A stretch of DNA of 64,000 bases. It comes from Hyphomicrobium_A sp963722495. GTDB taxonomy: Bacteria; Pseudomonadota; Alphaproteobacteria; Rhizobiales; Hyphomicrobiaceae. Made by a program: the position numbers and the translations under genes. The notes beneath the pieces were generated by a model that was given only the letters and a program-made list of their open reading frames with translations, was not told the origin of the DNA and did not search any database. Below, piece by piece: positions 52,744-62,100 of the stretch (positions are counted from its first letter, which is position 1; every line of letters begins with the position of its first letter). The DNA is taken from positions 124,001 to 188,000 of the forward strand of contig CAVRND010000022.1 in the NCBI GenBank assembly GCA_963722495.1, read 5' to 3'.

Positions 52744-53778
52744 TTACACTGATTCAGCACTGCCGGCTGCAATGGCAAGGACCTTGGCCAGTTGCGCTTC
52801 GGCCGCAGCGGAATCAAACGGCCGCGTGGCTTTTGTTATATTAACGGCCGTATCAAAGCGTTGCTGCGCGCGGCCCTCCAGGGTGCCCGAGCCGGCAGCC
52901 GCCTGCACCATCTCGGACAGATCGCCGCTGCAGTGAAGAGCAAGGTCCGAGCCGGCGGCAATGACGGACTCGGCGCGGGTGCGCATGGGGCCCGTCAAAG
53001 CCTTCATGGTGAGGTCGTCGCTCATCAAGAGCCCGTCGAAGCCGATCTCGCCGCGGATGATCTCGCGCGTGACGATCGGCGATGTGCTGGCCGGCGCTGC
53101 GGCATCGATGTCGCGGAACACGACATGCGCCGTCATCGCCGTCGGCATGTAGCTCAACGCTTTGAACGGCGCGAAGTCGGTTGCCGTCAGCTCGGCACGC
53201 GTCTCGGTGACGACGGGCAGCGACAGGTGGCTGTCGGCAGTCGCGCGGCCATGCCCCGGGATGTGCTTGATCACCGGCACGATGCCGCCGGCCATGAAGC
53301 CGTCGCCGACGGCCTTGGCCAGAGCGACGATTTGATCGACACGGCGGCCGTAGGCGCGATCGCCGATGATGTCGTGCGCGCCTTCAACCGGTAGGTCGAC
53401 CACCGGCGCACAATCGGTATTGATCCCAAGATCGGTGAGGTCGGCGGCAAGGAGCCGCGTCGCCTCGAAGGCCGCCATGACCGCCGCCGCGCGGTCGCGC
53501 GCGTAAAGCTGGCCGTAGGCGGCCGCCGGCGGCAGCGCACGCCCGAGCGGGGGACGCAGCCGCTGCACGCGGCCGCCTTCCTGATCGATCAGGACGAGCA
53601 GGTCGTCGGCGCCGACGGCGGCGCGCACGTCGGCGATCAGCGCGCGGATCTGCGCATGGTCCTTGAGATTGCGCGCAAAGAGAATGAACCCTGCCGGACG
53701 CGCGTCCTTGAGGAATTGAGCTTCGTCGCGTGACAGCTTCGTGCCCGCGACACCGACGATGAGAGCGGTGCGCATCAC
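52744..53778 (-). CDS. nagZ: Beta-N-acetylhexosaminidase NagZ
   Basis: A 344-residue GH3 enzyme. LVLIDQEGGRVQRLRPPLGR, PVIKHIPGHGRATADSHLSL with the catalytic His/Asp loop, and LLMSDDLTMKALTG with the nucleophile Asp in S-D-D. NagZ removes GlcNAc from muropeptides in the cytosol during peptidoglycan recycling. GTG 53778 or ATG 53775 can start it. It follows the SPOR gene by 76 bp. Confidence 0.9.
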   Translation of the reverse strand: MMRTALIVGVAGTKLSRDEAQFLKDARPAGFILFARNLKDHAQIRALIADVRAAVGADDLLVLIDQEGGRVQRLRPPLGRALPPAAAYGQLYARDRAAAVMAAFEATRLLAADLTDLGINTDCAPVVDLPVEGAHDIIGDRAYGRRVDQIVALAKAVGDGFMAGGIVPVIKHIPGHGRATADSHLSLPVVTETRAELTATDFAPFKALSYMPTAMTAHVVFRDIDAAAPASTSPIVTREIIRGEIGFDGLLMSDDLTMKALTGPMRTRAESVIAAGSDLALHCSGDLSEMVQAAAGSGTLEGRAQQRFDTAVNITKATRPFDSAAAEAQLAKVLAIAAGSAESV

Positions 53779-53854
53779 CTATCCGAGGCAAATTTCAGAT
53801 GAGGCCACCTAGCATCGCAGGGCGCGCCCGTCGAGCGCGCCCAGATAAGGCTGC

Positions 53855-55660
53855 TTAGTAAGGGGTAACCCAGCAGTCCTTGTAGCCGGAGGCCTTGAGC
53901 TGCGTGCACAGCTCGTTCGCTTGCGAACGGGAGCCCGGAGGGCCGACGAGGAGGCGATGATAAGCGCCTTTGCCGGCCAGGGTCGTTTCTCGAACGTCGG
54001 GGGTCTTGCTGGCGAGCACGGGGCCGTACTGCTGCTGCATATCGGCAAACTTGCGCAGAGCATCGAGGCGGCTGGTGCCGGACGCGGGCACCGAGGCCAG
54101 CACGACGACATAGCCATTGGCGCCGCTGGCGCTGGTCGCACCGGAGTCGGTGGTTGTAGGCGCGGCGGTTGCGACCCGCTGCTTCTTCGGCGCCGCCGGC
54201 GGAGCGGCGTCCTCTTCGGGCAGGCTGGCCGTCGAGGCGGGAATGACCTTGGTCGACTTGACGTTGACGCGTGCCTTGGGCGGCGCGTTGACCACCGCCG
54301 GCTCGGCCTCGGCCGGCTGCTGGCGCGGCGGCTCGACGGGTGCGGAGCGCTGTGGCGGCGCCTGCGCGGCGCTGCCGAAGGCGTCGACGACCGTAAGACC
54401 GGGAACCGAAACGCTCTCATCGTGCGCGGGCGGCGCCGGCTCGGAAGCCCCGGACGGCGGGGCGATCTGGCCGTCGCGACCGACGACCAGCGTCGTCACC
54501 TTGCGCGAGCCGTTGCTGTCGGTGGCGTCGGCTTCGGAAAGACCGCCGGCGTGCTCTTCGCCGGTAGATCCGCCCTCACCCAGACGGCCGAGAACCTTGC
54601 TATCGGTGTGCGAAAATTGCTTGCCGCCCGGATCGAGCGGCTTTTCCTTGGCCGGCGTTGCCTCGCTCGAGACGACGGGCGTTGCGCCGTCGGGCGCCGG
54701 ACCGCCAAGCACAGCCTTGTAAGCCTGCGCCAACCCATATCCGAGGCCAATTGCGACGACGACGGCGCCGGCAATGCGCATGGTCCAGCTGCCGCGACGG
54801 GGCTCCTCGGCCTCGTACGCCGGAGCTTCTTCCTGGTTGTAGGTGGGCTCGAGCGCGTTGCCGTGCTGCTGATCGTAGCCGTGCTGGCCGCGGCCATAGC
54901 CCTGCTGATCGAGAGCGGGGTCCCCATAGGCAGCCGCGGGCATCGCCCAATCTGCCTGCTGCAGCGGGTCGGCGTGCGGATGATTGGCATTGGCGGGGAA
55001 TGGCGCGTCCGACGGCAGGTAGGCGCCGAGATCGTGGCCGTAGGGATCAGTCGAAGGCGCGGCAGGCGGCCACTGGTCGTAGTTCGGCGCAGCGCCGAAG
55101 TTAGCAACCGGATCATGCTGCGGCGCGCGGGGAGGAGCGTACTGCGGCGCGGCCTGGGGTGGCATCTGACGATAGCCTCCGGCGGCGTGGATCGGATCGC
55201 GATCGGCCGGCGGCGCCATCTGCGGACGGGCCGTCTGCGGACGCTGCTGTGGCGGCGCCTGACGCGCCTGCTGGGCGTAGACCGGCGGCTGAGTGCGCGG
55301 ATTATCGAAGTCGTGCGTCGGTTGCGCATTGCGCGCGCTGTCGAGACTGCTGAGCCCCTGACGATTGGGGGGCGGTGCTGCAGGAGCCGGCGCCTGCGGC
55401 GGCGCGTATTGTGGCTGCTGCGGATAATGGTAGCCCTGCTGGCCGTTGTAGGCAGGTGCCTGCGGCGGCTGCTGCTCTCCGTAGCCCTGCTGCGGATAGG
55501 CCGGAGCCTGCGGCGGCGGTCCCGGCTGGGCGTATTGCGGCGCCTGGGGCGCGGCCTGCGGGCGCTGCGCGGGGCGACCGGCGGTGCGGGGGTCGGGCTC
55601 GCCGGCTGCTGGACGCTGCTGCGGCCATCCTCCGTTCGGGGCACCTTGGGAACGAGACAT
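53855..55660 (-). CDS. SPOR domain membrane protein
   Basis: 601 residues. A disordered N-terminus rich in Gln, Pro and Ala (QAPAYPQQGYGEQQPPQAPA) is followed by one membrane helix (TMRIAGAVVVAIGLGYGLA), a Pro/Ala-rich periplasmic linker, and a C-terminal SPOR domain with VVVLASVPASGTSRLDALRK, DVRETTLAGKGAYHRLLVGP and ELCTQLKASGYKDCWVTPY. SPOR domains bind denuded septal glycan. It fits the argS-SPOR-nagZ order of Rhizobiales and indicates a division role. Confidence 0.85.
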   Translation of the reverse strand: MSRSQGAPNGGWPQQRPAAGEPDPRTAGRPAQRPQAAPQAPQYAQPGPPPQAPAYPQQGYGEQQPPQAPAYNGQQGYHYPQQPQYAPPQAPAPAAPPPNRQGLSSLDSARNAQPTHDFDNPRTQPPVYAQQARQAPPQQRPQTARPQMAPPADRDPIHAAGGYRQMPPQAAPQYAPPRAPQHDPVANFGAAPNYDQWPPAAPSTDPYGHDLGAYLPSDAPFPANANHPHADPLQQADWAMPAAAYGDPALDQQGYGRGQHGYDQQHGNALEPTYNQEEAPAYEAEEPRRGSWTMRIAGAVVVAIGLGYGLAQAYKAVLGGPAPDGATPVVSSEATPAKEKPLDPGGKQFSHTDSKVLGRLGEGGSTGEEHAGGLSEADATDSNGSRKVTTLVVGRDGQIAPPSGASEPAPPAHDESVSVPGLTVVDAFGSAAQAPPQRSAPVEPPRQQPAEAEPAVVNAPPKARVNVKSTKVIPASTASLPEEDAAPPAAPKKQRVATAAPTTTDSGATSASGANGYVVVLASVPASGTSRLDALRKFADMQQQYGPVLASKTPDVRETTLAGKGAYHRLLVGPPGSRSQANELCTQLKASGYKDCWVTPY

Positions 55661-55712
55661 CGTGTGAACCCCTCGAAGCGCTGTTCCAGTCGTTGGGCGT
55701 CGAATTCGGAGT

Positions 55713-57527
55713 TTAACGCATAGAATCCGGAGCCTCGACGCCGAGGACTGAAAGTCCGGAGGATATCACCTGTTGAACGGCAGCAATAAGGGCGAGACGC
55801 GCTGCGGTCATAACCCCGTCATCTGCCTGAATAAATCGCAAATGTGGCAAATCATTGCCTCGGCTCCACTGGCCATGCAGGGCCGAAGCGAGGTCGTAAA
55901 GGTAGAAGGCAAGACGGTGCGGCTCCTCTGCGCGTGCGGCCCCCGTGATCAGACGCGGAAAATACGCCAGCTTCTTGATCAGCTCGATCTCGCCCGCATC
56001 GGTTAGCTTCGAAAGGTCCGCCTCGCGCACCGCGCGGCTGCCGGGCGCCAACTCCGGAAACACTTCCTGCGCATTGCGGAACACGGACGCGGCACGGGCG
56101 TGTGCGTACTGCACGTAGAAGACCGGATTGTCCTTCGACTGCTCCGTCACTTTTGCGAAGTCGAAGTCCAGCGGCTCCAACTCCTTGCGGTACAGCATCA
56201 TGAAGCGGACGGGATCGCGCCCGACCTCGTCGACCACGTCACGCAGCGTCACGAACGTGCCGGCGCGCTTCGACATCTTGTAGGGTTCGCCATTCTTGAA
56301 CAGCTTGACGAGGTTGACGACCTTGATGCCGAGGTCGGCGGTGCCGCCATCCGTGTGCCAGTGCTTCAGCTTACCCTTGGCGTCGCGCTCGACCGTGCCG
56401 TCCGTGAATGCCGCGACGACGGCCAGCATGCGCGGGATGTAGCCGATGTGATCGGCCCCAAATACATTGACGAGGTGCTGATAGCCCCGCTGCAGCTTGT
56501 CGTAGTGGTAGGCGACGTCGCCGGCGAAATACGTGTAGCTGCCGTCCGATTTCATCAGCGCGCGATCAGCTTCGTCGCCGTACTCGGTGGACTTGAACAG
56601 CGTCTGCTCGCGGTCCTCCCACTCCTCGTCCTCGTGCCCCTTCGGCTTCTCGAGCCGGCCTTCGTAGATGAGGCCCTTGGCACGCAGCGCCTCGATGGCG
56701 GTCTTGATCTTGTCGGTGCCGCCGTTCGTGAGCGACGCTTCCGAAAAGAACACGTCGTGGCGGATGTTCAGCGCGGCGAGGTCGTCCTTGATCAACGGCA
56801 TCATCTGCGCGATGGCGAACGTGCGCACGATCGGCAGCCAACGCTCCTCGGGCATGTTGAGGAGCGAGGGCCCGTGCTCCTGCGCCAGCGCAGCGCCGAC
56901 CGGCTTCAGGTAGTCACCCGGATAAAGACCCTGCGGGATATCGCCGATGTCCTCGCCCAGCGCCTCGCGATAGCGCAGGAACACGGAGCGGGCGAGCACG
57001 TCCACCTGCCCGCCTGCATCGTTGACGTAATATTCGCGCGTAACGTCGAAGCCAGCGAACGCGAGTAAGTTGGCGAGCACATCGCCGAACACGGCGCCGC
57101 GGCAATGGCCGACGTGCATTGGGCCGGTCGGGTTGGCGGAGACGTATTCGATGTTGACGGTCTTGCCGCAGCCGACGCCCGAGCGCCCATAGTCGGCGCC
57201 CTCTTTCAAGATCGCGCGCACGAGGCCATGCCACACCTCGGGCTTCAGCGTCAGATTGAGGAAGCCCGGCCCAGCGACCGAGACCGCTTCCACGCCTTCG
57301 GCACCCGCGAGCTTCGCCTGCAGCTTATCGGCGATGTCGCGCGGCTTCATGCGCGCCGGCTTGGCCAGCACCATCGCCGCGTTGGTTGCCAGATCTCCGT
57401 GCGTTGGATCGCGCGGCGTCTCGACCTCGATGCCGGACGTCGGCGTGTCGGCGGGCAGAACGCCTTCGGCCTTCAACGCTTCGAGCGCCGCCGCAACGCG
57501 AGTTTCGATCTGTGCGAACACGTCCAC
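55713..57527 (-). CDS. argS: Arginyl-tRNA synthetase
   Basis: GTG 57525-57527 (VDVFAQIETRVAAALEALKA) is the likely start; the frame is open further to 57599. The HIGH-like motif is MHVGHCRGAVFGD, preceded by VNIEYVSANPTGP, and the KMSKS-like motif PYKMSKRAGTFVTLRDVVDE. The C-terminal DALR helix bundle reads LAFYLYDLASALHGQWSRGN. The enzyme is intact over 1.8 kb. It lies between dgt and the SPOR gene on one strand. Confidence 0.93.
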   Translation of the reverse strand: MDVFAQIETRVAAALEALKAEGVLPADTPTSGIEVETPRDPTHGDLATNAAMVLAKPARMKPRDIADKLQAKLAGAEGVEAVSVAGPGFLNLTLKPEVWHGLVRAILKEGADYGRSGVGCGKTVNIEYVSANPTGPMHVGHCRGAVFGDVLANLLAFAGFDVTREYYVNDAGGQVDVLARSVFLRYREALGEDIGDIPQGLYPGDYLKPVGAALAQEHGPSLLNMPEERWLPIVRTFAIAQMMPLIKDDLAALNIRHDVFFSEASLTNGGTDKIKTAIEALRAKGLIYEGRLEKPKGHEDEEWEDREQTLFKSTEYGDEADRALMKSDGSYTYFAGDVAYHYDKLQRGYQHLVNVFGADHIGYIPRMLAVVAAFTDGTVERDAKGKLKHWHTDGGTADLGIKVVNLVKLFKNGEPYKMSKRAGTFVTLRDVVDEVGRDPVRFMMLYRKELEPLDFDFAKVTEQSKDNPVFYVQYAHARAASVFRNAQEVFPELAPGSRAVREADLSKLTDAGEIELIKKLAYFPRLITGAARAEEPHRLAFYLYDLASALHGQWSRGNDLPHLRFIQADDGVMTAARLALIAAVQQVISSGLSVLGVEAPDSMR

Positions 57528-57573
57528 GGCGGCGATCCTGAGGGCTGGAAACGGGGGGAAAGCAGCGCCCCGG

Positions 57574-58816
57574 CTAACGCAAATCAGGTGTGGCGTCAAA
57601 CAGCCGGCGGTGCTCGGCCATGGCGTAGCGATCGGTCATGCCGGCGACGAAGTCACCGATGAGCCGGGCGCGGCGGCGCGTTTCGAGACCCTGGGATGCG
57701 GCGTACCAAGCTTCGGCCATGGCCGCAGGCTCGACCATGTAGCGTGCGAAGAGTTCTCCGACGACGCGCTCTGCGTCGCGCATCACGCTCATCACGCGCT
57801 CGTGCCTGTAGACCCGCTCGAACAGGAAAGCCTTTAGGCGCGCGATGTCTCCGGCCATCGCTGGCGAGAAAGCGACCGTCGCCTGCGGCGCGCGGCGAAT
57901 GTCGTCCGGCCCGCGCGGCTTGAGCGCAGCAAGGCGCGTGCGCGTCTCGGCAACGAGATCGGAGATCATCTGCGTGATCAGCATGCGCGTCAGCTCGTAG
58001 ACCTCCCGCGCTTCATCGGTGCCCCCGTGCCGGTGCACGCGCGCCAGTGCCGGGCCTGTCAGCGGCTGGCCTTCGAGATCGGCGAGCACGAGGAGATGGG
58101 CACGCAGACCGTCGTCGATATCGTGCGAGACATAGGCGATGTCGTCGGCGAGCGCGGCGACCTGCGCCTCCGCCGAAGGCCAGGAGGAAAGTTCCAGACT
58201 ACGCCAGCCCTCGATGCGGCGCGCGACCTTCGTGACGGCGCCGTCGGCTACAGGGCCGTTATGCTTGGCAAGGCCTTCCAGCGTCTCCCACGTGAGATTA
58301 AGGCCGTCGAACTGCGCGTACTTACGCTCCAGGCTGGTGACGACGCGCAGGCTCTGCGCGTTGTGATCGAAGCCGCCGAAGCCGGCCATGGCCGCATCGA
58401 GCGCGCGCTCCCCGGCGTGGCCAAATGGCGGGTGCCCCAGATCGTGCGCCAGGGCGATGGCTTCGGCCAGATCCTCATCGAGGCGTAGCTGCCGCGCCAC
58501 CGTGCGAGCGATCTGCGCCACCTCGAGCGAGTGCGTTAGCCTGCGTGCGGTAGTGGTCGCCCTCGTGGAAGACGAAAACCTGGGTCTTGTGGGTCAGGCG
58601 CCGGAAGGCGGTGGAATGCAGGATACGGTCGCGGTCGCGCTGGAACGGACTGCGCGTCGTGCACTCGGGCTCCTGATCGAAGCGCCCCCGGCTGGGTACG
58701 CTACCGGCGGAATAAGCCCCGGGCGAGCGCTGGCCGGGCCCCAGGGAGGCGCCGTAATCGGCCCGGTCGTTCTCGTTGGCGGCTGGTTCCAAGGCGAGTC
58801 CCGGCTTCTGCCGCAC
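57574..58816 (-). CDS. dgt: Deoxyguanosinetriphosphate triphosphohydrolase-like protein, one frameshift
   Basis: GTG 58814-58816 (MRQKPGLALEPAANENDRAD). HD-domain sites: ILHSTAFRRLTHKTQVF, TLTHSLEVAQIARTV, LAHDLGHPPFGHAGERALD and DDIAYVSHDIDDGLRA. The break near 58540 is one inserted base (ACGCAGGCT for ACGCGGCT); removing it joins DHYRT to LTHSLEVAQ. The HD dNTP triphosphohydrolase produces nucleoside plus triphosphate. It begins 97 bp from erpA, divergent, in the classic order with argS. Confidence 0.88.
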
Positions 58817-58912
58817 CTAGGCGGCTTTGAATTCGGCGCCTTCGCGCTTATCTTGCATAAGGATAGATTCCATCCGGCCGCAAGTCTGCCGGTCCGGAAC
58901 CAGCCCGAGGCC

Positions 58913-59245
58913 ATGATGAGCGAACCCGTCACCGTCACCGAGCGCGCCGCCAAGCGCATAGCAGAGATCGTCTCCGGCGAGGCCGCGGCACGGGCCCTGC
59001 GCATCAGCGTCGAGGGCGGCGGATGCTCGGGCTTCCAGTACAAGTTCGACCTCGTGCCCGAGGCGGCGGACGACGACACGGTGCTGGAGCGGTCCGGTGC
59101 CAAGGTGGTTATCGATCAGGTTTCGCTCGGCTTTCTCGCCGGCTCGGAGATCGATTTCGTCGACGACCTCATTGGGGCGTCGTTCCGGGTGACCAACCCG
59201 AAGGCGACCGCCTCGTGCGGCTGCGGCACCAGCTTCTCGATCTAA
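58913..59245 (+). CDS. erpA: Iron-sulfur cluster insertion protein ErpA (HesB/IscA family)
   Basis: 110 residues. The three cluster-binding Cys are in GGGCSGFQYKFDL and CGCGTSFSI at the end. VTVTERAAKRIAEIVSGE and LRISVEGG are the A-type carrier fold. It delivers Fe-S clusters to enzymes of isoprenoid and other pathways. Two ATG codons, 58913 and 58916, can start it. It diverges from dgt and precedes xthA by 257 bp with a repeat between. Confidence 0.85.
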   Translation: MMSEPVTVTERAAKRIAEIVSGEAAARALRISVEGGGCSGFQYKFDLVPEAADDDTVLERSGAKVVIDQVSLGFLAGSEIDFVDDLIGASFRVTNPKATASCGCGTSFSI

Positions 59246-59280
59246 GGCGCTTTCTGATCATACGGGCGCACCTGCCTTCG

Positions 59281-59412
59281 CCCTCCCCTCGATGGGGAGG
59301 GTCGCACTTCATGCCGACAGCATGAAGTGCGGGGTGGGGTGAAGCCACGGAACCGAGCTTCGGTTGATCGTCGTTCTCCCCACCCTAGCCCCTCCCCACC
59401 AGGGGGAGGGGG
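59281..59412. repeat. Compound hairpin repeat, GC-rich (CCCTCCCC type)
   Basis: Three hairpins in 132 bases: CCCTCCCC/GGGGAGGG (59281-59301, 5-base loop), GCACTTCATGC/GCATGAAGTGC (59304-59330, perfect 11 bp) and CCCCTCCCC/GGGGAGGGG (59389-59411). GGGGTGGGG (59331-59339) could also pair with CCCCACCC (59378-59385). It resembles the intergenic GC-rich elements scattered in Rhizobiales genomes and lies between erpA and xthA. Confidence 0.65.
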
Positions 59413-59502
59413 AACTAGAGCGCCGCGATTCCGGCTGATCGAATTTTGCTCTGGGCCCGCTTTGCTGGCCAGGCATTCGATTCTCGACTACCCCTTCCCG
59501 GC

Positions 59503-60285
59503 ATGAAGGTCACCACCTGGAACATCAACGGGGTCAAGGCGCGCCTTAAATCGGCCGTCGCCTACCTGAAGCAGGCGTCGCCCGACGTTATCTGCCTGCA
59601 GGAAATCAAAAGCCTCACCGAGGCGTTTCCGGCGTCCGCCTTCGAGGACCTCGGCTATCACTGCGCCGTGCACGGCCAGAAGGGCTTCAACGGCGTCGCC
59701 ATCCTCTCGAAGCTGCCGCTCGAGGAGATGCGCACCGGACTGCCCGGCAACGACGCCGACGAGCAATCGCGCTTCATCGAGGCGATCATCTCGGTGCCGT
59801 CGGGCATTCTGAAGGTCGCCTCCATCTACGCGCCAAACGGCAATCCGATCACGACGGAGAAATTTCCCTACAAGCTCGCCTGGCTCGGTCGCATGCGTGA
59901 GCACTTCCAGCGGCTGCTCGCCGAGGAGATCCCGTTCGTTATGGCTGGCGACTACAACGTCATCCCCGAGCCCATTGACGCCAAGCGGCCCGACGCGTGG
60001 ACGAACGACGCGCTCTATCAGCCGGAAACGCGCGCCGCTTACCGCTGCATCCTGAGCGACGGGCTGACCGACGCGGTGCGGCTCTGTCATCCAGGGCCCG
60101 GCGTCTACACGTTCTGGGATTATCAGGCCGGCGCCTTCCAGAAGGACGACGGCATCCGCATCGACCACCTCTTGCTGTCACCGCAGGCGACGGACCGTCT
60201 TCTCGCCGCCGGCGTTGATCGCTTTACCCGCGCCTGGGAGAAGCCGTCCGATCACGTGCCGGTCTGGGTCGAGCTCGACTTCTAG
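59503..60285 (+). CDS. xthA: Exodeoxyribonuclease III
   Basis: ATG 59503. KVTTWNINGVKARLKSAVAY, DVICLQEIKSL, GYHCAVHGQKGFNGVAILSK, FVMAGDYNVIPEPIDAKRPD and IRIDHLLLSPQATDR, ending WEKPSDHVPVWVELDF, give all active-site residues of the AP endonuclease/exonuclease III family. It repairs abasic sites. Full length (260 aa). It converges on the TPR gene; the stop codons are two bases apart. Confidence 0.93.
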   Translation: MKVTTWNINGVKARLKSAVAYLKQASPDVICLQEIKSLTEAFPASAFEDLGYHCAVHGQKGFNGVAILSKLPLEEMRTGLPGNDADEQSRFIEAIISVPSGILKVASIYAPNGNPITTEKFPYKLAWLGRMREHFQRLLAEEIPFVMAGDYNVIPEPIDAKRPDAWTNDALYQPETRAAYRCILSDGLTDAVRLCHPGPGVYTFWDYQAGAFQKDDGIRIDHLLLSPQATDRLLAAGVDRFTRAWEKPSDHVPVWVELDF

Positions 60286-60287
60286 CT

Positions 60288-61277
60288 TTACTCGCTGCAC
60301 TTGGCGGTGACGACGCTGCCCGTCGCCGGCAGGAATACCTTGCAGTCGAGCGGGCCTTTCTTTTTGAACGACACCTCGGCGACGTCGTCGTCGTGTTTGT
60401 CCGTCGCTCTGCCGGAGCCGCCGAGAATTGCCAGCCGCTGCTTGGCAACCCGACGGGTGGTGCGGCCGTCGAAGGAGTCCAATGCGGCGCCCAGCGCCTT
60501 GTCGAAACGCGCTCGCGCCGCAGCCTTGTCGCCGCGCTCTTCGAGAATGCGGCCCTTGAGCATGTGCGCGGCGGCAAAGTCTCCGTCGAGCTCCAGCGCC
60601 CGTTCGGCGTCATCGTCGGCGGCATCGATGCGCCCTTCGTCAAAGGCAACGGCGCCCCGGGCGTAATGCGCCGATGCGCCCCCGCGTCCTTCGGACAGAA
60701 CGCGGTTGATTTCGGTGCGCGCGGCCTCGTGGTTGCCCTTGTCGGCAAGGACGAGGGCGCGCATCAGAGGGATGTTCGCAGCGTCGGACTTGATATCCCG
60801 TGCGGCGTCGAGGTCGCGCAGCGCGGCTTCGGTGTCGCCGTCGGCGCGCAGTACCACGGCCCGGCTATAGAGGAGCTGCCAGGCGCTGCCGTCGCGCTTG
60901 ATCGCCTCGTCGAGGTCGGCGAGCGCCTTGTCGCGGTTGCCGCGGTCATCCTCGGTCATGCCGCGCGCCTCATAGGCGCGGGCAAAGCCGGGCTTCAGCT
61001 CGAGGACCTTGGTGAAATCGCTGACGGCCTTGTCGAAGTCGCCGGCGCGCCGGAAGGCGGTGCCGCGGTTGAAATAGCCGATGTACATCTGCTCGCGCGG
61101 CAGGCGCCCGCTGTCCATCACTCGCGTGCAGGCAGTGGCGGCGGCGCGGTTTTTCGCTGCGGTGCAACTCGAAAGGTCTTGATTCATGCCGGCCTGCGCG
61201 CCAGATGCCATGACGACGAGCAGCAGGAACCCACCCGACAACAGCCCACCAATCAAAACGAAATAGGCGCGCAACAT
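60288..61277 (-). CDS. Exported TPR protein with C-terminal C-x14-C module
   Basis: ATG 61275-61277 after GGGAGGCG (MLRAYFVLIGGLLSGGFLLL), signal ending ASGAQA. The mature part has SCTAAKNRAAATACTRVMDS, then six to seven TPR units (YFNRGTAFRRAGDFDKAVSD; AYEARGMTEDDRGNRDKALA; AHYARGAVAFDEGRIDAADD). After the TPR part the tail reads AEVSFKKKGPLDC, then KVFLPATGSVVTAKCSE. The final C-K-x12-A-x-C pattern equals the ends of the proteins at 23030 and 29103. Function unknown; TPRs mediate protein contact. Confidence 0.75.
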   Translation of the reverse strand: MLRAYFVLIGGLLSGGFLLLVVMASGAQAGMNQDLSSCTAAKNRAAATACTRVMDSGRLPREQMYIGYFNRGTAFRRAGDFDKAVSDFTKVLELKPGFARAYEARGMTEDDRGNRDKALADLDEAIKRDGSAWQLLYSRAVVLRADGDTEAALRDLDAARDIKSDAANIPLMRALVLADKGNHEAARTEINRVLSEGRGGASAHYARGAVAFDEGRIDAADDDAERALELDGDFAAAHMLKGRILEERGDKAAARARFDKALGAALDSFDGRTTRRVAKQRLAILGGSGRATDKHDDDVAEVSFKKKGPLDCKVFLPATGSVVTAKCSE

Positions 61278-61597
61278 TTTCGCCTCCCGTGGAGCGAGAT
61301 TGTTAGCTATCCAAAAAGGAACCCCGCCCACCTGAGCGGCGCACCCAATGGTTACCTGCTCCTCCGGCAACGCACTGTTCCGCTGGGAACAGCCGGCCTT
61401 TCACGAGTTAAGAACAATCGTCAGCCGGTGCCGCTCTACATTCGTCAGCGTGGCAACCGTTCAGCGGTTTGTTACGTTTGTAGGTCAATGTCGCCCGCTG
61501 AACACAACGCGTCATCAGTGTGTCGGGCATCAATCTCGTGTAGTCTGTCCTCGTCTGCCCCTTGGACAACTAGGCTCATTGCGCAAGGTCCAGTCAC
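61278..61597. other. Intergenic region (320 bp), inverted repeat present
   Basis: No gene seen. GTTCAGCGG (61459-61467) and CCGCTGAAC (61495-61503) form a perfect 9-bp inverted pair with a 27-base loop, about 95 bases before ATG 61598, which may be a regulatory site. Confidence 0.4.
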
Positions 61598-62017
61598 ATG
61601 AACATGCAGCTTTTCCATCGCCTTGCGCGCCGCGCAGGCATGCTTTCCCTCGCCGCACTCCCGGTCGTCGGTTTCATCGGACCGAGCGCAGCCGAACCTG
61701 GCGGTCTCTCCGGTTCTTGGAGCGGCGGCGGCTGGGTTTCATTCGCCAGCGGCTCCAAGGAGAAGGCCCGCTGCCACGCTCGCTATTCGGGCGGCGGCGG
61801 CAGCTACACCCTCACGGCCACATGCGCCACGGCATCGGGCAAGGCGTCGCAGACCGCTACCATCTATAAGGTCAGCGGCAGCGCCTACAGGGGGAGCTTC
61901 GTCAACTCGCAGTACAACGTGCGCGGCTCGATCCGCGTCGTCGTACATGGCAGCAGCCAGAGCGTGAGCCTGTCGGGCGACGGCGCCTCCGCCCAGCTCA
62001 GCTTGTCGCGTCGCTGA
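61598..62017 (+). CDS. Exported beta-rich protein, 139 aa
   Basis: ATG 61598 (MNMQLFHRLARRAGMLSLAA), signal ending GPSAAE. The mature protein begins GGLSGSWSGGGWVSFASGSK and continues with strands of alternating polarity: KARCHARYSGGGGSYTLTAT, SQTATIYKVSGSAYRGSFVN, VRGSIRVVVHGSSQSVSLSG. Two Cys, 16 residues apart, could bond. The pattern suggests a small beta barrel such as a lipocalin- or calycin-like fold. No family recognised. A strong terminator follows. Confidence 0.6.
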   Translation: MNMQLFHRLARRAGMLSLAALPVVGFIGPSAAEPGGLSGSWSGGGWVSFASGSKEKARCHARYSGGGGSYTLTATCATASGKASQTATIYKVSGSAYRGSFVNSQYNVRGSIRVVVHGSSQSVSLSGDGASAQLSLSRR

Positions 62018-62042
62018 TCCTCTCAGCACGCTGAAGCACTAA

Positions 62043-62078
62043 GAAAGCCGGTGCGCGATCTCCTCGCGCCCGGCTTTC
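62043..62078. terminator. Strong bidirectional terminator
   Basis: GAAAGCCGG and CCGGCTTTC (62043-62051, 62070-62078), continued inward by GCGCGA/TCGCGC (62053-62058, 62064-62069), form a 15-bp stem with one mismatch and a 5-base loop, between converging genes. Confidence 0.75.
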
Positions 62079-62100
62079 GCTTGTCAGGCGAGCGATACGC

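Noticed and set aside
53921..55723. 600-residue open frame on the plus strand opposite the SPOR gene
   Set aside because: It lies wholly antisense to a well-supported gene, has Arg/Leu-rich composition typical of GC-rich shadow frames, and has no start signal.
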